Shown here piece after piece: positions 40,889 through 48,989 of a stretch of DNA of 64,000 bases (the stretch's first letter is position 1; each line of letters begins with the position of its first letter). The notes under the pieces were generated by a model. It saw nothing but the letters and a program-made list of their open reading frames with translations, was not told the DNA's origin and made no database searches. Source of the stretch: Maribellus sediminis. Its GTDB lineage: Bacteria; Bacteroidota; Bacteroidia; Bacteroidales; Prolixibacteraceae. The translations under genes were made by a program, and so were the position numbers. The stretch spans positions 558,001 to 622,000 of the forward strand of contig NZ_WXUB01000003.1 in NCBI RefSeq assembly GCF_011799805.1, read 5' to 3'.

Positions 40889-40903
40889 GTAGTCCCGACG
40901 GGA
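40889..40903. repeat. Right attachment-site core, inside tRNA-Arg
   Basis: GTAGTCCCGACGGGA. On the minus strand it covers the end of the T-stem, the 3' acceptor strand and the base after the discriminator. Integration therefore leaves a functional tRNA. Confidence 0.8.
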
Positions 40904-40961
40904 ATCGAACCCATATCTACAGTTTAGGAAACTGCTATTCTATCCGTTGAACTACGGGACC
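40890..40961 (-). tRNA. tRNA-Arg(CCU)
   Basis: 72 nt. The acceptor GGTCCCG/CGGGACT pairs with one G-T wobble. The anticodon arm is GCAGT-TTCCTAA-ACTGT with anticodon CCT, and the T-arm is ATGGG-TTCGATT-CCCGT. CCA is not encoded in full (ACA follows). It reads AGG codons. It is the insertion target of the element, and its first ten bases overlap the end of the GIY-YIG ORF. Confidence 0.9.
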
Positions 40962-41194
40962 ATTATTTTTAATTTTTCTTTTCCTATGCCGCTTTTATAG
41001 TACTTCTCTTTTTCTCTTGCTTCTTTTCTACTCTCACATTCTAAAGTAAAAAATAAATTCCAAGGACGATAACCTTTAGTAGATTTTGTCTTTCCTGAAT
41101 TATGCTCCTTAATTCTGTTCTGAACGTTTTCAGAAAATCCAACATATATTCGTCCATCCACCTCACTTTTTATTGCATAAACAAAGTATTTCAT
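40952..41194 (-). CDS. GIY-YIG nuclease, free-standing
   Basis: 80 aa, a URI-type GIY-YIG domain: YFVYAIKSEVDGRIYVGFSE carries the paired VYAI/IYVG strands (variant GIY and YIG), followed by NRIKEHNSGKTKSTKG (Arg and His of the active site) and a Glu helix (REKYYKSGIGKEKLK). Such proteins can nick or cut DNA and act as homing nucleases. It starts nine bases after a partial tRNA-Arg copy and its last codons and stop (ATG GTC CCG TAG) are made by the 5' end of the intact tRNA, so it fills exactly the space between two tRNA copies. Confidence 0.85.
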   Translation of the reverse strand: MKYFVYAIKSEVDGRIYVGFSENVQNRIKEHNSGKTKSTKGYRPWNLFFTLECESRKEAREKEKYYKSGIGKEKLKIMVP

Positions 41195-41203
41195 GTAATA
41201 CTC

Positions 41204-41263
41204 GTTTAGAAAACTGCTATTCCCTGCCTACCGGCAGGCAGGTATCCGTTGAACTACGGGACC
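41204..41263 (-). pseudogene. Partial tRNA-Arg copy with inserted palindrome
   Basis: Forty bases match the 5' part of the intact tRNA-Arg (40922-40961) with one difference, which changes the anticodon from CCT to TCT. They are interrupted in the D-loop by a 20-bp near-palindrome, CCTGCCTACCGGCAGGCAGG (41223-41242). The copy stops after the anticodon stem and runs straight into the GIY-YIG gene. Confidence 0.75.
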
Positions 41264-41369
41264 AAATTTCCGGCGCAAAAATATACAAAAAGCGCTTCTC
41301 CGGCAAATCAATGTTAATTTAGGCAATTATCCCGGGCATTTCATTCCTGTTTCTTTAAAATGTATTGAT

Positions 41370-41377
41370 TATCTTTG
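41370..41377 (+). promoter_or_regulatory. -7 box of the pheS promoter
   Basis: TATCTTTG, a perfect Bacteroidota -7 motif, 22 bases before the pheS start. No clear -33 TTG at the ideal distance. Confidence 0.45.
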
Positions 41378-41399
41378 CGCTTCATTTAAACAGGTGATA

Positions 41400-42419
41400 A
41401 TGTTAGATAAGATCAAGGCATTACAGGAAGAAATCGACAAAATAGTGGCTTCGAGCAAGGAAGAAGTAGAGGAGCTGCGTATAAAATACATCAGTAAAAA
41501 AGGGCAGATCAGCCAATTGTTCAACGACTTTAAAAATGTTCCGCCAGAGCAGAAAAAGGAAGTCGGACAAGCCATTAACATTCTGAAAAACTTTGCGCTC
41601 GATAAAATTAATTCACTAAAAGACGGATTCGAAAACAGTGGTGATGAGAAGTCGGGAATTGATTTGACCATGCCCGGTGAGTCGATGAAACTGGGTACAC
41701 GTCATCCGCTTTCGCTGGTGAAAAACGAGATCATCGGTATTTTTGCCCGCCTTGGTTTTACGGTTGCTGAAGGACCTGAAATTGAAGACGACTGGCACGT
41801 GTTCTCGGCACTGAATTTCCCGCCGGAACACCCGGCCCGCGATATGCAGGACACTTTCTTTATTGAAAAAGATCCGGACGTGTTGTTGCGTACGCACACT
41901 TCCAGCGTTCAGATTCGCGTAATGGAAAGAACACAACCACCTATTCGGATGATCTTCCCGGGGCGTGTTTTCCGTAACGAAGCTATTTCTGCACGTTCGC
42001 ACTGCATTTTCCACCAGATAGAAGGTTTGTATGTTGACGAGAATGTTTCGTTTGCCGACCTGAAACAAACCTTACTTCAATTTGCCAAAGAATTGTTTGG
42101 TGAGGACACCAAAATCCGACTGCGTCCTTCGTACTTCCCGTTTACCGAACCAAGCGCCGAAATGGATGTAAGTTGTTCGATTTGCGGAGGCGAAGGTTGT
42201 AACGTTTGTAAATACACCGGCTGGCTCGAAATTCTGGGCTGCGGAATGGTGGATCCGAACGTACTCGAATTGTGCAATATCGACAGCCGGAAATACACCG
42301 GATTTGCATTCGGAATGGGAATTGAACGCATTACCATGCTGCGTTACGGCATTAAAGATATTCGCCATTTCTTCGAAAACGATGTCCGTTTCCTGAAACA
42401 GTTCGAATCGGCAACTTAA
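41400..42419 (+). CDS. pheS: Phenylalanine-tRNA ligase alpha subunit
   Basis: 339 aa from ATG at 41400 (a GTG two codons earlier is also possible). It forms the alpha2beta2 enzyme with PheT to charge tRNA-Phe. An N-terminal coiled-coil arm (about residues 1-85) is followed by the class II catalytic core: motif 2 around RTHTSSVQIRVMER and FPGRVFRNEAISARSH, and motif 3 GFAFGMGIERITMLRYGI near the end. CSICGGEGCNVCKYTGWLEILG is the conserved insertion typical of PheS. pheT is not adjacent in the window. Confidence 0.95.
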   Translation: MLDKIKALQEEIDKIVASSKEEVEELRIKYISKKGQISQLFNDFKNVPPEQKKEVGQAINILKNFALDKINSLKDGFENSGDEKSGIDLTMPGESMKLGTRHPLSLVKNEIIGIFARLGFTVAEGPEIEDDWHVFSALNFPPEHPARDMQDTFFIEKDPDVLLRTHTSSVQIRVMERTQPPIRMIFPGRVFRNEAISARSHCIFHQIEGLYVDENVSFADLKQTLLQFAKELFGEDTKIRLRPSYFPFTEPSAEMDVSCSICGGEGCNVCKYTGWLEILGCGMVDPNVLELCNIDSRKYTGFAFGMGIERITMLRYGIKDIRHFFENDVRFLKQFESAT

Positions 42420-42620
42420 GTCTGATTTTCACTTAATAATTCCGATTATTAAAGCGATTAATGCATCAATTTTTGGTGTACAGGGACAGCTATTTCCACC
42501 ATATAAATGATGCTGTTTTTGTTATTTCTACAACAAAAATTTTATAACCATCAGTTTAACAACAAATTAACAAACGAGGTGCCTGACACTTGTTAAAAAG
42601 CTCGTTAAGTATAAAAGCCG

Positions 42621-42628
42621 TATCTTTG
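42621..42628 (+). promoter_or_regulatory. -7 box upstream of the 55-aa gene
   Basis: TATCTTTG, a perfect Bacteroidota -7 motif, 109 bases before the small ORF at 42738. The rest of 42420-42737 is AT-rich with no other feature seen. Confidence 0.5.
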
Positions 42629-42737
42629 CATCATACTTTTTAGTCTTTTATTATTGAAAGACAAACAAAGCAATAATAATTCCGAACATTAAAACATGAA
42701 AAACAGAAACAATATTCGGAATACCAAATAGAAACAA

Positions 42738-42905
42738 ATGGAAACACAAACAAATCAGAATCAGATTGTTATCAAGACAAATCCTGAGAATGAGAAAAAA
42801 ATGCTACCACGTGATATGATGTTCACGCTGGCGGCCGGAGCGATTGCCGGAATGGCAATTATTTTTACGCTCTTTTGGGGCGTGGAAAAGTTACTTGGAA
42901 TGTAA
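42738..42905 (+). CDS. 55-aa single-pass membrane protein
   Basis: ATG at 42738, stop at 42903. Polar N-terminus (METQTNQNQIVIKTNPENEK), then LPRDMMFTLAAGAIAG and one membrane helix (about residues 29-49), ending WGVEKLLGM. Own promoter-like -7 box upstream and a strong terminator 22 bases downstream, so it is a monocistronic small gene. I do not recognise the family. Confidence 0.6.
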   Translation: METQTNQNQIVIKTNPENEKKMLPRDMMFTLAAGAIAGMAIIFTLFWGVEKLLGM

Positions 42906-42926
42906 ATCTGTACTATACTTAAAAGA

Positions 42927-42954
42927 AAAGCTTGCCTTTTGGCAAGCTTTTTTT
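42927..42954 (+). terminator. Terminator
   Basis: AAAAGCTTGCC and GGCAAGCTTTTTT form a perfect stem with a TTTT loop and T-run. It ends the 55-aa gene and, in the other direction, can serve the aldo/keto reductase gene ending at 42973. Confidence 0.9.
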
Positions 42955-42972
42955 ATGGCTGTTAGTTTCTTT

Positions 42973-43959
42973 TTAATCATTTAAAACGGCTTCTATCCTC
43001 AATAATTCTTCTTCAGAAAAAGCAAGTTTTTCCAGTGTTTCCACATTTTGTTCGATTTGTTTTACCGAACTGGCTCCAATCAGAACCGAAGTAATTCGTT
43101 TATCGCGGAGCACCCAGGCCAAGGCCATTTGCGACAGCGATTGTCCTCTTTGTTTTGAAATTTCATTCAGCTTAACGATTTTACCATGTGCCGAATCAAC
43201 TTGCTCCTTTTTCAGGAAAACTTCACGGGTTGCACGTGATCCCTCAGGAATACCATCGATGTATTTGTTGGTAAGCAAACCCTGCGCAAGTGGTGAAAAT
43301 GGAATACAACCTATTCCTTCCTGCTCCAGCACATCGAGTAATTCATCCTCCACCCAGCGTTCAAACATCGAATATTTGGGTTGATGAATCAAACACGGCG
43401 TGCCCAGTTCGCGCAATATTTTTGCGGCTTCACGGGCCATATCCGCCGGATAATTCGAAATTCCTACGTACAAAGCTTTTCCCGACCGAACAGCACGGTC
43501 GAGCGCCATCATGGTTTCTTCCAGCGGAGTGTCAGGATCGGGCCGGTGTGAGTAAAAAATATCGACATATTCAAGCCCCATTCGTTTCAAACTCTGATCG
43601 AGGCTGGCCAATACATATTTTCTACTACCCCACTCGCCATACGGTCCCGGCCACATCAGGTAACCGGCTTTCGAAGAAATGATCAGTTCATCGCGATAAG
43701 CCTTGAAATCCTGCTTCAAAATTTTACCAAAATTCTCTTCAGCCGATCCGGGTGGCGGACCATAATTATTGGCCAGGTCGAAATGTGTAATTCCCAGGTC
43801 GAAAGCCCGGTGTAGCATCGCTCGGCCGTTCTCCAAAATATCAATTCCACCGAAATTATGCCACAAACCCAGCGAAACCGCAGGTAGTTTTAAGCCCCAT
43901 TTTCCGCAGCGGTTGTATTGCATGGTATCGTAACGATGGTCATCAGCTAAATAAGTCAT
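42973..43959 (-). CDS. Aldo/keto reductase, YghZ-like
   Basis: 328 aa. Likely an NADPH-dependent reductase of aldehydes such as L-glyceraldehyde 3-phosphate (YghZ/Gpr branch of the AKR family). The catalytic tetrad is visible: Asp and Tyr in FDLANNYGPPPGSAEENFG, Lys in IISSKAGY, His in YSHRPDPDTPLEE. The GPPPGSAEE insert and WPGPYGEWGSRKYV segment are typical of YghZ-type proteins. Single gene, cytoplasmic. Confidence 0.88.
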   Translation of the reverse strand: MTYLADDHRYDTMQYNRCGKWGLKLPAVSLGLWHNFGGIDILENGRAMLHRAFDLGITHFDLANNYGPPPGSAEENFGKILKQDFKAYRDELIISSKAGYLMWPGPYGEWGSRKYVLASLDQSLKRMGLEYVDIFYSHRPDPDTPLEETMMALDRAVRSGKALYVGISNYPADMAREAAKILRELGTPCLIHQPKYSMFERWVEDELLDVLEQEGIGCIPFSPLAQGLLTNKYIDGIPEGSRATREVFLKKEQVDSAHGKIVKLNEISKQRGQSLSQMALAWVLRDKRITSVLIGASSVKQIEQNVETLEKLAFSEEELLRIEAVLND

Positions 43960-44097
43960 AAATTGAGTTTTATTGTTGACTTAAAGGTAATGAATTTGCT
44001 GTTTTCGCAATAATGTAAGGTCAATCTTAAACGCTACAATTAAATAAATGCAGGTATTCAGGCTTTTTAATTAATTTTGAACCAAGAATATACAAAT

Positions 44098-44442
44098 ATG
44101 GAACAATACAGCACCAGACAAAATAAAGTTTCCCGCCTGATCCAACGCGAAATGGCCGACATTCTGTTAAAGATGAATAAGTCGCGTTATTCCGGTAAAC
44201 TGATCAGTGTAACTGTGGTACGTGTAACAAAAGACATGAGCATTGCCCGCATTTACCTGAGCATCTTTCCTTCGGAATTCGGACAGGAAATTCTTGAGGA
44301 TATTCGACTACATACCAAACTGTTACGTGGAGATATGGGAAGAAAACTAGCTAAAAGCATTCGCGTGATCCCGGATCTCGAATTTTACATTGACGACAGC
44401 CTCGATTACATCGATAAAATCGACAAACTGCTTGATTCCTGA
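44098..44442 (+). CDS. rbfA: Ribosome-binding factor A
   Basis: 114 aa from ATG at 44098 (a TTG seven codons earlier is the only alternative). It helps mature the 30S subunit by binding 16S rRNA. Pattern: STRQNKVSRLIQREMADIL at the N-terminus, VTVVRVTKDMSIARIYLS in the KH-like fold, and RVIPDLEFYIDDSLDYIDKI at the end. Followed after 45 bases by an ABC permease gene in the same direction, a frequent neighbour in Bacteroidota. Confidence 0.92.
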   Translation: MEQYSTRQNKVSRLIQREMADILLKMNKSRYSGKLISVTVVRVTKDMSIARIYLSIFPSEFGQEILEDIRLHTKLLRGDMGRKLAKSIRVIPDLEFYIDDSLDYIDKIDKLLDS

Positions 44443-44487
44443 TTCAATATTTCAAAGAATTAAACGTTTTTAGTCAAAACAGTTCGG

Positions 44488-45720
44488 GTGAATTTATCCT
44501 TTTACATTGCTAAACGGTACCTGGTTTCAAAAAAGAAACAGAATATTATAAACATAATATCAGGCATTTCAACGGCCGGAATTATCGTTGGAACCATGGC
44601 CATTATCATCATCGTTTCGGTAATGAATGGTTTTACACAACTGATTGGTGTGTTCTACAGCGATTTCGACCCCGACCTGAAGATCACCGTTGCCGAAGGA
44701 AAAATGTTCGATCCGGGTTCCATCAACACGGCTGAAATAAAGAATTTGCCCGATGTTGTGCAGTATGCCGAGGTGATTGAGGAAGTGGCCATGCTGAAAT
44801 ACGGCAAACAGCAATTTCCGGCTACGGTTAAAGGAGTTCCGGCGAATTACCCCGAGTACACCAACATTAACAAACTACTGGTTGAAGGCAGTTATTACCT
44901 CGAAAAAGACGGCATCGATTATGCCGTTGTCGGGCGCGGTGTTGCCAATTATCTGGGCGTTGGCGTATCGTTTCTCGAACCGATTAATGTTTACGTCCCC
45001 AAAAAAGGCCGTCAGCTTTCGTTAAATCCATCGCGTGCCATCAACTACGATTACCTCTACCCTTCGGCTGTTTTTGCCGTTTTAGAGGATATCGACGCCA
45101 AATACATCTTAGTTTCCGATAAGTTCGCTACCGAACTTTTTGAATCGGGACAAAACATCTCTGCAATTGAACTGGATATCGCTGATGATGCAGATATTGA
45201 TGCTGTTCAAAAAAGCATTCAGGCCATTGTTGGCAATGCGTTCCACGTGAAAAACAAGGAACAGCAACACGATTTGATCTTTAAAACCATGAAGTCGGAA
45301 AAATGGGCCGTTTATTTCATCCTGGTGTTTATTTTATTGCTGGCTTCGGGAAATATGATTGGTAACCTCACCATGCTTTACATCGATAAAAAGGAAGACA
45401 TTTCCATTCTCATCAGCATGGGCATGTCGAAAGATAAAATCAACCGGATTTTCCTGTACGAGGGCTGGCTTATTTCCTTTTTAGGTGGTGTTATTGGCGC
45501 CTTACTGGGTGTATTAGTCTGTTGGTTACAAATCCGTTTCGAGTTTATAAAACTGCCGGGTGCCAACAACTCTTTTGTCATTTCTGCTTACCCGGTAGAA
45601 ATCATGTTTTCGGATATTTTACTGGCCTTTGTTGCTGTGCTCAGCGTCGGATTCCTGGCTTCCTGGTATCCGGTAAAATTTATGTCTCCAAAACATCTGG
45701 TCACATCAAATATCAATTAG
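44488..45720 (+). CDS. FtsX/LolC-E-type ABC transporter permease
   Basis: 410 aa with a GTG start (MNLSFYIAKRYLVSKKKQNI). Four membrane helices: one near residues 22-45 (ISGISTAGIIVGTMAIIIIVS) and three in the last 140 residues, the LolC/E layout with a large periplasmic domain between. KEDISILISMGMSKDKINRIF is the cytosolic coupling region. It probably extracts or moves lipoproteins with an ATPase encoded elsewhere. A parS-like sequence lies inside the gene at 45239-45254. Confidence 0.85.
   Translation: MNLSFYIAKRYLVSKKKQNIINIISGISTAGIIVGTMAIIIIVSVMNGFTQLIGVFYSDFDPDLKITVAEGKMFDPGSINTAEIKNLPDVVQYAEVIEEVAMLKYGKQQFPATVKGVPANYPEYTNINKLLVEGSYYLEKDGIDYAVVGRGVANYLGVGVSFLEPINVYVPKKGRQLSLNPSRAINYDYLYPSAVFAVLEDIDAKYILVSDKFATELFESGQNISAIELDIADDADIDAVQKSIQAIVGNAFHVKNKEQQHDLIFKTMKSEKWAVYFILVFILLLASGNMIGNLTMLYIDKKEDISILISMGMSKDKINRIFLYEGWLISFLGGVIGALLGVLVCWLQIRFEFIKLPGANNSFVISAYPVEIMFSDILLAFVAVLSVGFLASWYPVKFMSPKHLVTSNIN
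45239..45254 (+). promoter_or_regulatory. parS-like sequence (14/16)
   Basis: CGTTCCACGTGAAAAA differs from the parS consensus TGTTCCACGTGAAACA at the first and fifteenth bases. It lies in coding sequence, so chance is possible. Confidence 0.3.
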
Positions 45721-45806
45721 CTGATTTTCCTTAGATTTTTAAGGACTTATTTCTCTTATATTGCACCCAAGAATCAGATTAATTTAATTAAACGTTTTTG
45801 GAAAAA

Positions 45807-46835
45807 ATGAAGGCAATAGTAAAAAGCAAACCCGAGAAAGGCTTGTGGATGGAAGATGTTCCAATTCCGAAACCGGGTCCTAATGATATTCTCCTGAAAG
45901 TAAAAAAATCTGCGGTGTGTGGCACCGACCTGCATATTTACAAATGGGATGAATGGGCGCAAAGAACCATCAAAACACCAGTGACAATAGGGCATGAATA
46001 CATGGGTGAGGTAGTTGAAGTTGGATCAGAAGTTGACCGGGTAAAAGTAGGCGAACGCGTAACTGTTGAAGGCCATATCGCCTGCGGATTTTGCCGTAAC
46101 TGTCGCCGCGGACGTCAACATATTTGTGATAACACAATTGGTATTGGTGTTCAGCGCGATGGTGGATTTGCGGAATACATTTCGGTACCGGCTAAAAACG
46201 TGTTACATGTCGATGAGCGTATCTCTGATGAAATGATGGCTATCATGGATCCGCTGGGAAATGCTACACACACAGCACTTTCATTTCCGCTTCTGGGTGA
46301 AGATGTTCTGATAACCGGCATTGGAGGGCCGATTGGAGCAATGGCAGCTGCCATTTGCAAATTTGCCGGAGCACGGAATATTATTGGTACCGATTTAAGC
46401 AAATACCGCCGCGATTTGGCTCGTAAAATGGGTGCTACCCGGGTGATAGATCCAACCAAAGAAAGTATCGACGAAGCCATGAAAGTGCACCACATGGTGA
46501 GTGGTTTTGATATCGGTCTGGAGTGCTCGGGATCTCCGGTAGCCTTTAACGACATGGTAAACCATATGTACAACGGCGGAAAAATCAGTCTTTTAGGTTT
46601 ACTTCCTGAAAAAACACAGATCAACTGGAGCAAATTGATTTTTAAGGGCCTGACACTAAAAGGAATTTACGGCCGCGAAATGTACGAGACCTGGTACCAC
46701 ATGGAAATGATGCTGACATCGGGGCTGGATATAACACCGATTATTACGCATCGTTTTAAAGCCGATGATTTCCAGAAAGCTTTCGACATCATGGAAACGG
46801 GCGAAAGTGGAAAGATCATATTAGAGTGGGATTAA
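45807..46835 (+). CDS. tdh: L-threonine 3-dehydrogenase (zinc-dependent)
   Basis: 342 aa from ATG at 45807. Oxidises L-threonine to 2-amino-3-ketobutyrate with NAD. Medium-chain dehydrogenase signatures: catalytic zinc ligands in VCGTDLHIYKWDEW and GHEYMGEVVEVGS, the four structural-zinc cysteines in GHIACGFCRNCRRGRQHICD, and a Rossmann fold with GIGGPIGAMAAAICKF. The YKWDEWAQ and YETWYHMEMML segments are characteristic of Tdh. The partner ligase Kbl is not in the window. Confidence 0.9.
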   Translation: MKAIVKSKPEKGLWMEDVPIPKPGPNDILLKVKKSAVCGTDLHIYKWDEWAQRTIKTPVTIGHEYMGEVVEVGSEVDRVKVGERVTVEGHIACGFCRNCRRGRQHICDNTIGIGVQRDGGFAEYISVPAKNVLHVDERISDEMMAIMDPLGNATHTALSFPLLGEDVLITGIGGPIGAMAAAICKFAGARNIIGTDLSKYRRDLARKMGATRVIDPTKESIDEAMKVHHMVSGFDIGLECSGSPVAFNDMVNHMYNGGKISLLGLLPEKTQINWSKLIFKGLTLKGIYGREMYETWYHMEMMLTSGLDITPIITHRFKADDFQKAFDIMETGESGKIILEWD

Positions 46836-46839
46836 GCGT

Positions 46840-46855
46840 TGTTCCACGTGAAAAA
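46840..46855 (+). promoter_or_regulatory. parS-like site (15/16)
   Basis: TGTTCCACGTGAAAAA, one base off the parS consensus, immediately after the tdh stop codon and outside coding sequence. Confidence 0.5.
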
Positions 46856-46876
46856 TACAAACTGATTGTTAATTTG

Positions 46877-46912
46877 AAAGAAGGGTTTCATGCTGAATGA
46901 AGCCCTTCTTCA
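46877..46912 (+). terminator. Terminator of tdh
   Basis: AAGAAGGGTTTCAT and ATGAAGCCCTTCTT pair with one G-T around a five-base loop, followed by CATTTAATT. Moderately strong. Confidence 0.7.
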
Positions 46913-46966
46913 TTTAATTCCAAGCTATTGCGTATATTGCATCACAGAAACTTTAATGCGTAACTT

Positions 46967-47917
46967 TTGAAAGAAGGGCTGGTCATAAAATCTACCGGAA
47001 GCTGGTACACGGTTGAGGACGAAAAAGGTGATACTTTTGAATGTAAAATCAAGGGTAAATTCCGGATTAAAGGCATAAAAAATACCAATCCTGTAGCAGT
47101 TGGCGACAGGGTAGGTTTTACTTTACAAAGCGTTTCAGCCGATGAAAACGAGGCTCAGGTGGGCCTGATAACGTCGATTACAGAGCGTAAAAACTACATC
47201 ATTCGCCGTTCTATCAATCTATCGAAACAAGCGCATATTATCGCCGCCAACATCGACCAGGCCGTACTTGTGGTTACGTTGAATTACCCCGTTACTACCA
47301 CCACTTTTATCGATCGTTTCCTGGCCTCTGCAGAAGCATATCGTATTCCGGTACTCATTGTATTCAATAAGGTTGATCGATACGACAGAGAGCAAACTAA
47401 ACGCTTAAACGAGCTAAAAGAATTGTACGAAAGTCTCGGGTATCAGTGTTTGATCACCTCAGCGAAAAAAAGAGTTGGCCTGGAAGAGCTGAAAAACGCG
47501 CTGAAAGACAAAACAAATGTGGTTAACGGACACAGCGGCGTTGGAAAATCAACATTGATTAATATACTTCAACCGGGATTGAATCTGAAGACCAAAGAAA
47601 TTTCGGATTCGCACCAAACCGGGAAACATACAACAACGTACTCCGAGTTGTTTAAATTAAATTTTGGCGGTTACATTATCGATACTCCGGGAATAAAAGC
47701 ATTTGGAGTGCTTGAAATGGAACCCTGGGAGATTTCACACTATTTTGTTGAGATCTTTAAAATTTCGGAAAAATGTCAGTACAATAATTGTTCGCATACG
47801 CATGAACCGGGTTGTGCGGTAAAAGAGGCAGTTAAAAACGGAGAAATTGCTCCTTCACGATTTACCAGTTATTTGGGTCTTCTGGAAAGTGACGACAAAT
47901 ATCGACCTGCGTTTTAA
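46967..47917 (+). CDS. rsgA: Ribosome small-subunit GTPase RsgA
   Basis: 316 aa with TTG start. Circularly permuted GTPase of 30S assembly. An N-terminal OB fold ([20 protein letters not shown]) is followed by G4 FNKVDRYD, then G1 [12 protein letters not shown] and G3 IDTPG, the permuted order typical of RsgA. The C-terminal zinc site is visible as [14 protein letters not shown]. The gene is convergent with mnmA, 16 bases away. Confidence 0.93.
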   Translation: MKEGLVIKSTGSWYTVEDEKGDTFECKIKGKFRIKGIKNTNPVAVGDRVGFTLQSVSADENEAQVGLITSITERKNYIIRRSINLSKQAHIIAANIDQAVLVVTLNYPVTTTTFIDRFLASAEAYRIPVLIVFNKVDRYDREQTKRLNELKELYESLGYQCLITSAKKRVGLEELKNALKDKTNVVNGHSGVGKSTLINILQPGLNLKTKEISDSHQTGKHTTTYSELFKLNFGGYIIDTPGIKAFGVLEMEPWEISHYFVEIFKISEKCQYNNCSHTHEPGCAVKEAVKNGEIAPSRFTSYLGLLESDDKYRPAF

Positions 47918-47933
47918 ATTCGATCGAAAATAG

Positions 47934-48989
47934 CTATTCCGACGATTCTATAAAACCTCCACCAACCAATCTGTCGCCATCGTAAAAAACAGCAGTTTGT
48001 CCGGGCGAAATCATGGCCTCAGATTTTAATAATTCGACCTCTGCCCTTGTCTCATTTAAAATATGCAATCTACAAGGGGTTTCCTGAAGCCTGTAACGTA
48101 CCTTTACAATCAATTCCTTACCTGATTCAACAATCTCTTTATCAATATAATAGTAATACTTTATAAGGATTTTATTACGGTATAAATCGTCGTATTTTGC
48201 CAACACAATTTCGTTGTCATCTAGACGAATTTCGGACACAAAAACGGGAAAATTGAGGTTTAAACCCAATCCGCGACGTTGACCGATGGTATAATTCGTA
48301 ATTCCCTTATGACGTCCTAAAATCTCACCATTATGATAAATAAAGTTTCCGGGCTTAGATTCAATTCCTCTTTTTTCAAGAAAATTCCGGTAATCATTTC
48401 CTTCAATAAAACAGACTCCGAGACTATCTTTTTTTACAGACAGTTGCTCAAAACCATTCTCAAGGGCAAGCCGGCGAATTTCATTTTTTCGATATTCACC
48501 AAGAGGAAAAAGCAATCGATCTACAATTCTTCGTGGCAAACCCCACAAAAAAAATGTCTGATCCTTATCCTGATCATCCCCTTGAAAAAGGTATTTTTTA
48601 TCTCCCACAAAACCCAACTTTACATAGTGACCGGTAGCAATAAACTCACAACCTTCGTGATTGGCATATTGCTCAAGGTATTTAAACTTCATCTCCGGAT
48701 TACAATAAGCACAAGGAAAAGGTGTTCGGGCTTTTAAGTACTCGTTAATGAAATAACGAATAATCTTTTCTTCGAATTCCTTGCGTAAATCTGCTACAAT
48801 ATGCTTGATATGAAGTTTTGATGCCAGTTGTTTTGCATCTTCAATAAAATGATGATTTTTGTCGTCAGCACCGCTAAAGAGGAAGGTAATTCCTATAACT
48901 TCGTAACCCTGTTGTTGGAGTAGAAAAGCAGCCATTGAGCTATCAACCCCACCACTCATTCCAAGCAAAACTCTATTTTTCGTGTTCAT
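47934..48989 (-). CDS. mnmA: tRNA 2-thiouridylase MnmA
   Basis: 351 aa. Adds sulphur to U34 of Lys, Glu and Gln tRNAs. The ATP-pyrophosphatase P-loop is GMSGGVDSSMAAFLL. The catalytic cysteines are in FPCAYCNPEMKF and DSLGVCFIEGNDYR, and GQRRGLGL is the tRNA-binding block. It overlaps the end of uvrC by 17 bases, so the two are translationally linked. Last gene of the minus-strand housekeeping run. Confidence 0.93.
   Translation of the reverse strand: MNTKNRVLLGMSGGVDSSMAAFLLQQQGYEVIGITFLFSGADDKNHHFIEDAKQLASKLHIKHIVADLRKEFEEKIIRYFINEYLKARTPFPCAYCNPEMKFKYLEQYANHEGCEFIATGHYVKLGFVGDKKYLFQGDDQDKDQTFFLWGLPRRIVDRLLFPLGEYRKNEIRRLALENGFEQLSVKKDSLGVCFIEGNDYRNFLEKRGIESKPGNFIYHNGEILGRHKGITNYTIGQRRGLGLNLNFPVFVSEIRLDDNEIVLAKYDDLYRNKILIKYYYYIDKEIVESGKELIVKVRYRLQETPCRLHILNETRAEVELLKSEAMISPGQTAVFYDGDRLVGGGFIESSE

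Larger units (their letters stand above)
25734..40903. mobile_element. tRNA-Arg-integrated element with defence-like cargo
   Basis: About 15.2 kb, bounded by a 15-bp direct repeat (GTAGTCCCGACGGGA at 25734-25748 and 40889-40903). The right copy is the 3' end of tRNA-Arg(CCU). A tyrosine recombinase gene lies at the left end, and a 23-bp sequence with one mismatch lies just inside both ends (25876-25898 and 40811-40833). The interior is more AT-rich than the flanking host genes. No conjugation, replication, capsid or packaging gene is visible, so it looks like an integrative element that depends on others for transfer, or a defence island carried by a recombinase. Confidence 0.8.
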
